Origin: an uncultured bacterium
GTDB lineage: Bacteria; Actinomycetota; Coriobacteriia; Coriobacteriales; Coriobacteriaceae
Assembly: GCA_905215945.1 (NCBI GenBank)
Contig: CAJMRZ010000096.1
Coordinates: 1-6,150 of the forward strand
DNA: 6,150 nt
Direction of reading: 5' to 3'
Of the stretch, positions 1 to 4,440 are shown one piece after another. The stretch's first letter is position 1. Each line of letters begins with the position of its first letter. Under the pieces are notes generated by a model. It had not been told where the DNA came from. It was given only the letters and a program-made list of their open reading frames with translations, and did not search any database. The position numbers were made by a program, and so were the translations under genes.

Positions 1-50
1 CCCCCTTGGGGCCCGCACACAGGCCAAAACTGGGAGATTATCCACGCTCG
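1..50. repeat. Hairpin repeat, left copy (cut by window edge)
   Basis: Positions 11-46 are identical over 36 bp to 1463-1498, downstream of the fic gene. Positions 1-10 also match 1453-1462 at 7 of 10 bases, so the similarity reaches the window edge. Bases 31-50 are the exact reverse complement of 1437-1456 (20 bp). In the right-hand copy a 16-bp left arm precedes this sequence. Here that arm would fall just outside the window, so this is most likely the right part of a second full hairpin element. The family is not identified; it resembles REP-like intergenic palindromes. Confidence 0.85.
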
Positions 51-118
51 TGTTGAATGATCCGTTTTCCTCTGCGCCCGAGGGACCACTCGACCACCTT
101 GCACCAAAGCAATAACGA

Positions 119-212
119 CTTCTCGTCATTAGATCATTCAAATCGACTCTAATAACTATTTTCGCCATAAACTCGTTATTAGAATTGATATGATTAGTCT
201 AATAACGAGTTT
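119..212. promoter_or_regulatory. Tandem dyad operator upstream of fic
   Basis: Two dyads of the same design lie in tandem. The right one is a perfect 15-bp inverted repeat (169-183 against 198-212, half-site TCTAATAACGAGTTT) with a 14-base spacer. The left one (119-133 against 148-162) has the same 14-base spacer and degenerate arms: 148-162 matches the half-site at 13 of 15, and the 122-133 arm matches at 11 of 12 over the inner part. The two dyads are offset by exactly 50 bp. A fragment of the core (AATAACGA) also occurs at 111-118. The pattern is that of an operator for a dimeric or multimeric DNA-binding protein. The obvious candidate is the winged-helix domain of the adjacent Fic protein, which is an inference. 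Confidence 0.75.
189..194 (+). promoter_or_regulatory. Candidate -10 box for fic (TATGAT)
   Basis: TATGAT lies in the 14-base spacer of the right-hand dyad, 45 bases before the chosen fic start. It matches the sigma70 -10 consensus at 5 of 6 positions. No good -35 hexamer sits 16-18 bases upstream, so a protein bound to the flanking arms could control access to this promoter. The position relative to the dyad is the main support. Confidence 0.4.
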
Positions 213-238
213 CCGGCACTAAAGATATGGAGGGCGCG

Positions 239-1411
239 ATGCAAATCGAGGAGAACGGCCAGGGAACGCTCCGCAATAATCTATCGGGGAAATTGGCTTA
301 CTATTCGTTTTTGCCAACGCCCTTGCAATCATTGAGGCAGCTAAACCTCACTGAGGAAACCTATCGCACGCTTTCCACATGCTCACGAAAGCTTGGAGAG
401 CTTGAAGGCATGCTCTACTTTGTTCCCAACGCCGACATGTATCTGACAATGTATGTGCGCAAAGAAGCACTCCTTTCTTCGCAAATTGAGGGAACCCAGT
501 GCACGTTTGACGACCTACTTAGTCCATCGCAAACCCAACTCCATCATAAAGATGTCGCAGATGTCGTGAATTATGTCCGTGCTGTCGACCGCGGCGTAGA
601 ACTGCTCAAAAAGATGCCCTTGTGTACGAGACTTCTCAGGCAGGTTCATGCGGTCCTGCTGGACGGAGTGCGCGGAACGGAGAAGAATCCAGGCGAGCTG
701 CGCTCCTCACAAAACTGGATTGGCCCCTCAGGCTGCACCATTGCAACTGCATCGTTCGTCCCCCCAAACATTGAAGATTTGAGCAACACGCTCCAGGACC
801 TCGAACGATTTATCAATGAGCCTCAAGTCGAAATGGATCCGATCGTGCGGGCGGCGCTCGTCCATTACCAATTTGAAACTGCCCATCCATTCCTAGACGG
901 AAACGGTCGCCTGGGCAGGCTTCTCATTACACTTATGCTCATCAATGATGGCGTTCTTCATTCTTGCTTGTTCTATCCATCGTTCCAGTTCAAGAAAAAT
1001 CGAAGCGAGTACTACCGACAACTCACATCCGTAAGGGAACGAGGAACTTACGAGGAATGGATAGAGTTTTTCTGCGCCAGTCTTCTTGAGAGCGCGAAGG
1101 ACTCGGTAGGGTCTTTAAAGAGTCTTGTTGATCTCCATAACCGTTCGACGGCAGCCACTACCGAAAATCTCGGAAGGACTGTCGCAAACGGACAAAGGCT
1201 GCTGAGCCTTCTTGAAGAGCATCCCATCCTCGACACCGCATTTATCGCTGCCCGACTCGATATCGGTAGGAGTACCGCGAGCTCGCTCGTCAAATCATTT
1301 GAAGAATTGGGTATCCTCCGTCCGCTCGACGAGTCAAGACAGAGATACCGACAGTACGGGTATGAAGAGTATCTTTCGATTCTCAGGGAAGACGCCGAGC
1401 CGATTAGATAG
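239..1411 (+). CDS. Fic-domain AMP-transferase with C-terminal winged helix
   Basis: This encodes a 390-aa cytoplasmic protein of the Fic family, whose members usually transfer AMP from ATP to a hydroxyl side chain of a target protein. The Fic motif HPFLDGNGRLGR lies at residues 216-227, with the catalytic His and the phosphate-binding GNGR intact. An inhibitory motif of the form (S/T)xxxE(G/N), SSQIEG, lies at 80-85, N-terminal to the Fic core, marking a class II, self-inhibited Fic of the SoFic type that needs no separate antitoxin. The flap region RSSQNWIG is at about 155-162. Residues about 317-362 look like a winged helix-turn-helix. The start at 239 is chosen because GGAGG at 229-233 lies 5 bases before it; an in-frame ATG at 227 has no Shine-Dalgarno sequence. 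Sampled base composition is near 50% G+C, below the neighbours, and hairpin repeats lie on both sides, which suggests transfer. The target protein cannot be read from sequence. Confidence 0.93.
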   Translation: MQIEENGQGTLRNNLSGKLAYYSFLPTPLQSLRQLNLTEETYRTLSTCSRKLGELEGMLYFVPNADMYLTMYVRKEALLSSQIEGTQCTFDDLLSPSQTQLHHKDVADVVNYVRAVDRGVELLKKMPLCTRLLRQVHAVLLDGVRGTEKNPGELRSSQNWIGPSGCTIATASFVPPNIEDLSNTLQDLERFINEPQVEMDPIVRAALVHYQFETAHPFLDGNGRLGRLLITLMLINDGVLHSCLFYPSFQFKKNRSEYYRQLTSVRERGTYEEWIEFFCASLLESAKDSVGSLKSLVDLHNRSTAATTENLGRTVANGQRLLSLLEEHPILDTAFIAARLDIGRSTASSLVKSFEELGILRPLDESRQRYRQYGYEEYLSILREDAEPIR

Positions 1412-1436
1412 GCATCGCAACCCAGGCAAATTAAAG

Positions 1437-1498
1437 CGAGCGTGGATAATCTCCCACTTTGAGCCCGCACACAGGCCAAAACTGGGAGATTATCCACG
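1437..1498. repeat. Hairpin repeat, right copy
   Basis: A perfect 16-bp inverted repeat (1441-1456 against 1483-1498) encloses a 26-base centre. The centre itself can fold further, with GCC (1463-1465) against GGC (1474-1476). Positions 1463-1498 are an exact 36-bp direct repeat of 11-46. The left arm extended to 1437 is the exact inverse of 31-50. The element starts 26-30 bases after the fic stop. No T-run follows the right arm, so it is not a typical intrinsic terminator. It may stabilise the mRNA end, be a REP-like element, or mark the border of a mobile unit. Confidence 0.85.
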
Positions 1499-1504
1499 TT
1501 CATT

Positions 1505-1549
1505 CCTGGCTAGTCATTTAAGAACGTCCCCAATGACTAGAAGGCCAGG
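1505..1549. repeat. Palindromic repeat b, copy 1
   Basis: The core at 1512-1539 matches 1620-1647 at 26 of 28 bases. It is itself a hairpin: CTAGTCATT (1510-1518) pairs with AATGACTAG (1532-1540) around a 13-base loop containing CGTCCCC. After a four-base bulge, CCTGG (1505-1509) can pair with CCAGG (1545-1549). It begins only 6 bases after the fic-side hairpin element. Confidence 0.75.
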
Positions 1550-1612
1550 CTCGACAACCTACGCTGCGTAGACATGCGCCAATCGAACGAACGCGGATTT
1601 TTGGACGCTCAT

Positions 1613-1648
1613 CCTGAGCAGTCATTTAAGATCGTCCCCAACGACTAC
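1613..1648. repeat. Palindromic repeat b, copy 2
   Basis: This is the second copy of the 28-bp motif, exactly 108 bp after the first, with two substitutions. One of them (AACGACT for AATGACT) weakens the stem on this strand. The preceding CCTG is also shared at the same offset. Weaker matches continue to the right (a shared GACAAC and GTAGA), as expected from an old tandem duplication of about 108 bp. Confidence 0.65.
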
Positions 1649-1723
1649 CGCATTCGGAGCAAGACAACGCCGCAAGTAGAGGACGGACAGCGAGCGACGT
1701 CCAGGGCGTACAAGTTGGCATGA

Positions 1724-1764
1724 AAAAGGCGAGGCATTGACCTTCTGGTCATGCCTCGCCTTTT
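1724..1764 (-). terminator. Intrinsic terminator after pyrE (possibly bidirectional)
   Basis: A 14-bp perfect stem (1724-1737 against 1751-1764) continues after one bulged base with GACC/GGTC around a TTCT loop. Read on the - strand, the stem ends in a run of five T (1727 down to 1723), which suits pyrE about 70 bases upstream. On the + strand it ends in four T and may also stop transcripts coming from fic. Confidence 0.85.
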
Positions 1765-1806
1765 GAATGACAAATTGTCGCTCTGGGCGGCGCGCAGCGT
1801 CGACCG

Positions 1807-1834
1807 GTTACGGCGTTTGGTAAAACGCCGTAAC
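1807..1834 (-). other. Perfect hairpin abutting the pyrE stop codon
   Basis: A 12-bp perfect stem (1807-1818 against 1823-1834) with a 4-base loop; its last base is the final base of the pyrE stop codon. No T-run follows on the - strand, so it is not a standard terminator by itself. It could protect the mRNA 3' end or act in tandem with the terminator further on. Confidence 0.7.
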
Positions 1835-2517
1835 TACTCCTGAGCTCCGTACTGCTCGTAGTAGGCGTCGATGGCGGCCTTGAGCTCGTCGTCGATGACG
1901 ACCTTGCCGTCGATCTCGTGGTTGTAGAGGGTCTCGACGACCTCGGCCATGGAAACGATGCTCGCGACGGGGAAACCGTACTTGGCCTCGATCTCCTTCT
2001 GCGCGGTGGTCACGCCACCCTTGCCGACCTCCATGCGGTTGAGGGACACGATCAGGCCCTTAATCTCGACATCGGCAGCAGCCTTGACCTTGGGATAGGT
2101 CTCGTCGATGGACTTACCGCTGGTGGTGACGTCCTCGACCATGACCACGCGGTCGCCGTCCTGGGGCTCGTAGCCCAGCAGGTTGCCCTTGTCGGCGCCG
2201 TGGTCCTTGGCCTCCTTGCGGTCGCAGCAGTACTTGACCTCCTTGCCGTACAGCTCGTGGTAGGCAATTGCGGTCACGACGGCCAGCGGAATACCCTTGT
2301 AGGCCGGTCCAAACAGCACATCAAAGTCGTCGCCAAAGTTATCGTGGATGGCCTGGGCGTAATACTCGCCCAGCTTCTTGAGCTGATAGCCCGTCACGTA
2401 AGCGCCGGCATTCATAAAGAACGGGGACTGACGGCCGCTCTTGAGCGTAAAGCTGCCGAACTTAAGGACGTCGGACTCGACCATAAACTTGATGAACTCT
2501 TGCTTGTAAGCCTCCAT
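1834..2517 (-). CDS. pyrE: Orotate phosphoribosyltransferase (PyrE)
   Basis: A 227-aa cytoplasmic enzyme that joins orotate to PRPP, giving orotidine 5'-monophosphate and pyrophosphate, the fifth step of de novo UMP synthesis. Near the N-terminus, FTLKSGRQSPFF (residues 23-34) carries the conserved substrate-loop lysine. The flexible catalytic loop RKEAKDHG lies at 100-107, and the PRPP-binding motif VVMVEDVTTSGKS at 124-136. The length is close to other bacterial and fungal enzymes of 213-226 aa. The start at 2517 is supported by AGGAG (complement of 2523-2527) 5 bases upstream. No other pyrimidine gene lies in the window, and the gene looks transcribed alone, ending at a hairpin plus terminator. 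No clear promoter or attenuator was found in its upstream region. Confidence 0.97.
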   Translation of the reverse strand: MEAYKQEFIKFMVESDVLKFGSFTLKSGRQSPFFMNAGAYVTGYQLKKLGEYYAQAIHDNFGDDFDVLFGPAYKGIPLAVVTAIAYHELYGKEVKYCCDRKEAKDHGADKGNLLGYEPQDGDRVVMVEDVTTSGKSIDETYPKVKAAADVEIKGLIVSLNRMEVGKGGVTTAQKEIEAKYGFPVASIVSMAEVVETLYNHEIDGKVVIDDELKAAIDAYYEQYGAQE

Positions 2518-2643
2518 GCGGGCTCCTCTCGTAATCGCGTACGTGCCTTCCAGTTTAGCGCAGGCGAAGCGTCGATGCGGGCGCGCTTTGAGGCCACGGC
2601 ATTCTGTAAAGGCTTTGTCAAAGGGAATGGTTTTCCGAACAAT

Positions 2644-2676
2644 GGGGTTGACATGTCAAACCCCCTCATCAAGAAT
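2644..2676 (+). promoter_or_regulatory. Palindrome with consensus -35 box (candidate promoter)
   Basis: TTGACATGTCAA at 2648-2659 is a perfect 12-bp palindrome flanked by GGGG (2644-2647) and CCCC (2661-2664), so each strand carries a perfect TTGACA. On the + strand a 17-base spacer leads to AAGAAT (2671-2676, 4 of 6 to TATAAT), ahead of the small ORF at 2744. On the - strand, facing pyrE, no -10 is seen at the right distance. It could be a promoter, an operator for a dimeric regulator, or both. Confidence 0.4.
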
Positions 2677-2743
2677 ACGGGCGGATTAAAAAGGGGTACG
2701 AGATACCCAAAGCGCGCTGCGCTCAGCCTTTAGGAGGTGTGCC

Positions 2744-2815
2744 ATGGAAGGCAGTCCTAGTCGAAAAACCTGCATGTCGCCCTCGGCACGCCGCGAGGAC
2801 TCCGCACACGCATAA
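2744..2815 (+). CDS. Possible 23-aa leader or small peptide
   Basis: A short ORF begins with ATG after a perfect Shine-Dalgarno sequence, AGGAGGTG (2732-2739), with 6 bases between GGAGG and the ATG, and ends at TAA 2813-2815. The peptide (starting MEGSPSRKTCMSP) is hydrophilic, with no membrane segment or family I recognise. A TTGACA-type candidate promoter lies about 70 bases upstream and a hairpin at 2841-2867 downstream. The next gene to the right is on the opposite strand, so this is no simple leader of a downstream gene. It may be a real small gene, the remnant of a lost gene's start, or chance. Confidence 0.3.
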   Translation: MEGSPSRKTCMSPSARREDSAHA

Positions 2816-2840
2816 ACGCCACCGGCAGATCGTCACCCCC

Positions 2841-2867
2841 CCACAAAGGTGCCTGTCCCCTTTGTGG
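2841..2867. repeat. Palindromic element, 9-bp stem
   Basis: CCACAAAGG (2841-2849) pairs with CCTTTGTGG (2859-2867) around the loop TGCCTGTCC. It lies 11 bases past the stop of the - strand phosphoesterase gene. No T-run follows on the - strand, where the stem is followed by G residues, so it is a poor intrinsic terminator. From memory, palindromes with a TGCCTGTCCCC core recur as dispersed REP-like elements in many bacteria; that link is unverified here. Confidence 0.6.
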
Positions 2868-2878
2868 TGGTTCGAGAA

Positions 2879-3424
2879 TTACAGTCCAAAATAGCCGAGG
2901 ATTTGATCACGACTTACGGGCTTGTAGTCATTGGCGTCGAGGCCCACATCGTAGCGGTAAATGGGGCGCTCGCGATCGCGGTTGCGTGCGTTGGTGCGGT
3001 CACCCCTGCTGTGGATATGCCCATGCAGCATAATGGCGCCACGTGCCTTGCCGTTCCAGCTGAGCATGGGGTAGTGGCTCATCACCAGACGATGACCCTT
3101 GGCATAGCCGGGAGCAATCTCCAGGTAATCGCGCACGTCTTCCCAAATCTGCGGTACGTCGGAATCTTCCCAGTCGCCGTCATGGTTACCGCGGATGAGC
3201 GTCACATTCTTGCATTCGATACGCTCGCGCAGGCGCACCGCCTCCGCCATGGGCAAGCGATACGTAAAGTCTCCCAGGATATAGAGGCGGTCGTCCGCAG
3301 CCACGCACTCATTGATGGCATCGATGACCTTGCGGTTCATCTCCTCGACCGAATCAAACGGCCGATCCATGTCGTGCAAGATATTCGTATCGCCCAGGTG
3401 CAGGTCGGCGGTAAACCACATCAT
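2879..3424 (-). CDS. Calcineurin-like metallophosphoesterase
   Basis: A 181-aa protein with the full metal-binding signature of the calcineurin-like phosphoesterase superfamily: DLH (residues 7-9), GDF (51-53), GNHD (79-82), SHYP (116-119, with the ligand His) and GHIH (135-138). All di-metal ligands appear present, so it should be an active phosphohydrolase. The small single-domain size fits the family of short predicted phosphoesterases, whose substrate is usually unknown. The start at 3424 has GAGGA (complement of 3433-3437) 8 bases upstream. An in-frame ATG at 3439 would add five residues but has no ribosome binding site, and another ATG at 3421 is also possible. It lies 66 bases after a 59-aa gene on the same strand and may be co-transcribed with it, or be read from its own -10 at 3465-3470. 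Confidence 0.92.
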   Translation of the reverse strand: MMWFTADLHLGDTNILHDMDRPFDSVEEMNRKVIDAINECVAADDRLYILGDFTYRLPMAEAVRLRERIECKNVTLIRGNHDGDWEDSDVPQIWEDVRDYLEIAPGYAKGHRLVMSHYPMLSWNGKARGAIMLHGHIHSRGDRTNARNRDRERPIYRYDVGLDANDYKPVSRDQILGYFGL

Positions 3425-3464
3425 CGTCTGTGTCCTCATTTCGCAACGCGTCTAACACGTGCCT

Positions 3465-3470
3465 AGTATA
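3465..3470 (-). promoter_or_regulatory. Candidate -10 box before the phosphoesterase gene
   Basis: On the - strand TATACT (5 of 6 to consensus) lies about 40 bases before the phosphoesterase start, in the 66-base gap after the 59-aa gene. It sits inside a dyad formed by GCGTCT (3448-3453) and AGACGC (3472-3477). No convincing -35 is seen 16-18 bases upstream, so an internal promoter is only possible. Confidence 0.25.
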
Positions 3471-3490
3471 CAGACGCTCTGGCGCGTCGG

Positions 3491-3670
3491 TTAGCCAAAG
3501 AGCCCGCCGAACAGACCTCGACGGCGTTTGTCTTGCTTTTTCGAAGCGTCATCCTGAGTTTTCTTATCCCGCCGCTTCTTACGGTCCCGCTCCAGCTCAT
3601 CGTCATCGAGCAACAGGTCCCACTCAAACGGATCATCCGTCAAATCGAACAGGTCATCGTCGTCAAACAT
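3491..3670 (-). CDS. Small highly charged protein, 59 aa, unknown function
   Basis: A 59-aa ORF with a strong ribosome binding site: AGGGAGG (complement of 3676-3682), 5 bases before the ATG at 3670. It starts only 18 bases after the HIRAN gene stop. I do not recognise a family. The N-terminal half is strongly acidic (MFDDDDLFDLTDDPFEW, then LLLDDDELE). Residues about 28-51 are rich in Lys and Arg with interspersed Asp. The C-terminus is a short Gly-Leu-Phe repeat, GLFGGLFG (52-59). There is no signal peptide or membrane span; the middle is probably helical or disordered. The charge split suggests it binds a protein or nucleic acid partner, possibly a neighbour's product, but that is inference. 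Codon use and G+C resemble the flanking genes. Confidence 0.8.
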   Translation of the reverse strand: MFDDDDLFDLTDDPFEWDLLLDDDELERDRKKRRDKKTQDDASKKQDKRRRGLFGGLFG

Positions 3671-3688
3671 GGCCGCCTCCCTTACCGA

Positions 3689-4015
3689 TTAGCGAGCATC
3701 CACCACGTAGAGTCCAACGCGCACCTGATGCCACGGGCTGCGTTCGGGAGCAACCTGTTGCACGCGGGCCTCAAATACGTCCTCATGGCCGTAATACATC
3801 ATCAAGGACAGCGGGCCGACCTCGTTTCCCGGGATATAGCCGAGTTTGGTGTTGCCGTAGTAGATTGCAACCGCCTCGGGATCATGAGGGTTATCGCGCT
3901 CGGCACACAGCGTCAGCTTATCGCCCGCTTTAAGATCGCCTAGGACCAAAGCGCCGTCGGCATATTGAAATCCTGCGATGTGAAACGACAGAAGAACACG
4001 TGAAGGCTCGTACAT
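3689..4015 (-). CDS. HIRAN domain protein, stand-alone
   Basis: A 108-aa protein that is essentially one HIRAN domain. The diagnostic stretch ERDNPHDPEAVAIYYGNTK followed by LGYIPGNE covers residues 39-65, preceded by GDLKAGDKLTL (26-36). HIRAN domains occur in eukaryotic SNF2-type remodelers such as HLTF, where they bind 3' ends of single-stranded DNA, and as free-standing bacterial proteins of uncertain role. No helicase or nuclease domain is fused here. The start at 4015 is supported by AGAGGAG (the AGGAG part is the complement of 4021-4025), 5 bases upstream. It appears to be the first gene of a cluster with the 59-aa gene (18-base gap) and the phosphoesterase gene. DNA-end recognition is family knowledge and has not been shown for this protein. 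Confidence 0.88.
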   Translation of the reverse strand: MYEPSRVLLSFHIAGFQYADGALVLGDLKAGDKLTLCAERDNPHDPEAVAIYYGNTKLGYIPGNEVGPLSLMMYYGHEDVFEARVQQVAPERSPWHQVRVGLYVVDAR

Positions 4016-4251
4016 AGCAGCTCCTCTAACGGCCGGATAAACCGGTGTGTAACCTTATTGAGAAGTCTACGGTCCCGTGCGGACACAAATACATCCTGTC
4101 TGCGTCCTTCAATCGTTTGCCTCAACGCTTGCGCGACAGAACGCTTGCAGATAAGATAGGAACACGGATGGCACCCGTTGCCGCGGGTCTTGCCAACTCC
4201 GATACACGTTTTCATCGTGAGAAGTGGCCGTCTTCGCTTACGCGGGGGCGG
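4016..4251. other. Gene-free interval upstream of the HIRAN gene
   Basis: Apart from the HIRAN ribosome binding site at 4021-4025, I see nothing firm in these 236 bases. The long frames crossing it on either strand have no ribosome binding site, and the one on the - strand overlaps the HIRAN start. No convincing promoter pair was found for the HIRAN cluster, though its promoter must lie here or further upstream. An unrecognised small RNA is possible, for example one related to the neighbouring 27-aa peptide gene. Confidence 0.5.
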
Positions 4252-4335
4252 CTATTTCATTCGGCCGATAAACAGACCGAGTTCGATAGCCGCAATCAAC
4301 AACGCCAATAACGAAATAACATCGCTTACGTTCAT
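4252..4335 (-). CDS. 27-aa hydrophobic peptide, holin-like/type I toxin-like
   Basis: A 27-codon ORF starts at ATG 4335 and ends at TAG. AGAAGGGA lies upstream with 6 bases to the ATG, a fair ribosome binding site. After MNVSD comes a hydrophobic segment VISLLALLIAAIELGLFIG (residues 6-24), long enough to cross a membrane, with one glutamate (E18) in it and a basic tail (RMK). This architecture (short polar start, one membrane helix, basic end) matches the small putative holin-like or type I toxin peptides of Gram-positive bacteria, which depolarise membranes when overproduced and are often held down by an antisense RNA. Assignment rests on architecture and style; no homology was checked. The line covering it has 28 G+C per 60 bases, well below the neighbours. 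A short imperfect hairpin (4343-4355) overlaps the ribosome binding site and could limit translation. Confidence 0.55.
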   Translation of the reverse strand: MNVSDVISLLALLIAAIELGLFIGRMK

Positions 4336-4398
4336 ACCAAATCCCTTCTAAAGGGAGTTGGCCCATCCGTGCTCCATAACAGTAGTCTAACGCAAAAT

Positions 4399-4432
4399 GC
4401 AGGTAATAGGAACACTTGTTCGTATTACCTGC
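4399..4432 (-). terminator. Intrinsic terminator after the aldehyde dehydrogenase gene
   Basis: A 10-bp perfect stem (GCAGGTAATA at 4399-4408 against 4423-4432) continues after a G-G mismatch with GAAC/GTTC around ACTT. On the - strand it is followed by ATTTTGCG. It starts 8 bases after the dehydrogenase stop, as expected for a rho-independent terminator. The T-run is short, so some read-through into the 27-aa peptide gene is possible. Confidence 0.75.
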
Positions 4433-4440
4433 GCCCTTTT

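Larger units (their letters stand above)
1412..1833. other. Gene-free interval with repeats and terminator
   Basis: I find no convincing gene in these 420 bases. They hold the right-hand hairpin element, two diverged copies of a 28-bp motif 108 bp apart, a small palindrome at 1559-1571 (CTACGC/GCGTAG), a strong terminator and the hairpin that abuts the pyrE stop. Open frames here run antisense to, or overlap, the fic 3' end and lack ribosome binding sites. Confidence 0.7.
2518..2878. other. Intergenic spacer between pyrE and the phosphoesterase gene
   Basis: These 360 bases hold no established gene. They contain the pyrE ribosome binding site, a TTGACATGTCAA palindrome at 2648-2659, small hairpins (GGGTA/TACCC at 2694-2708; AGCGC/GCGCT at 2711-2723), a possible 23-codon ORF on the + strand and a palindromic repeat near the right end. 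A - strand frame from 2672 overlaps pyrE and is judged spurious. Confidence 0.6.

Noticed and set aside
227..238. Upstream in-frame ATG for fic
   Set aside because: It has no ribosome binding site and overlaps the GGAGG that serves the ATG at 239.
1437..1498. Intrinsic terminator for fic
   Set aside because: The stem is strong but no T-run follows on either strand, and the sequence repeats upstream of the gene, so a repeat element fits better.
1437..1648. CRISPR array, because of repeated palindromes
   Set aside because: There are only two copies of each of two different motifs, with unequal spacing and no regular spacers or cas genes.
2412..2672. 86-codon - strand frame overlapping the pyrE start
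   Set aside because: Its second half lies out of frame inside pyrE, the composition is Ser/Arg/Leu-rich as in shadow frames, and there is no ribosome binding site.
1918..2733. Long + strand open frame opposite pyrE (271 codons)
   Set aside because: It is antisense to the clearly real pyrE, has no ribosome binding site, and reflects codon bias of a high-GC gene.
2731..2880. tRNA or SRP RNA, prompted by GGTTCGA-like and GGAAGGCAG-like words
   Set aside because: No acceptor stem, anticodon arm or complete T-arm can be paired, and the conserved SRP apical loop is absent.
2849..3466. 205-codon + strand frame opposite the phosphoesterase gene
   Set aside because: The opposite strand carries a complete set of phosphoesterase motifs; this frame is a shadow without start signal or family features.
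3940..4311. Frames of 91 (- strand) and 88 (+ strand) codons in the spacer before the HIRAN gene
   Set aside because: Neither has a Shine-Dalgarno sequence; the first runs into the HIRAN start in another frame and the second is antisense to the 27-aa peptide gene.
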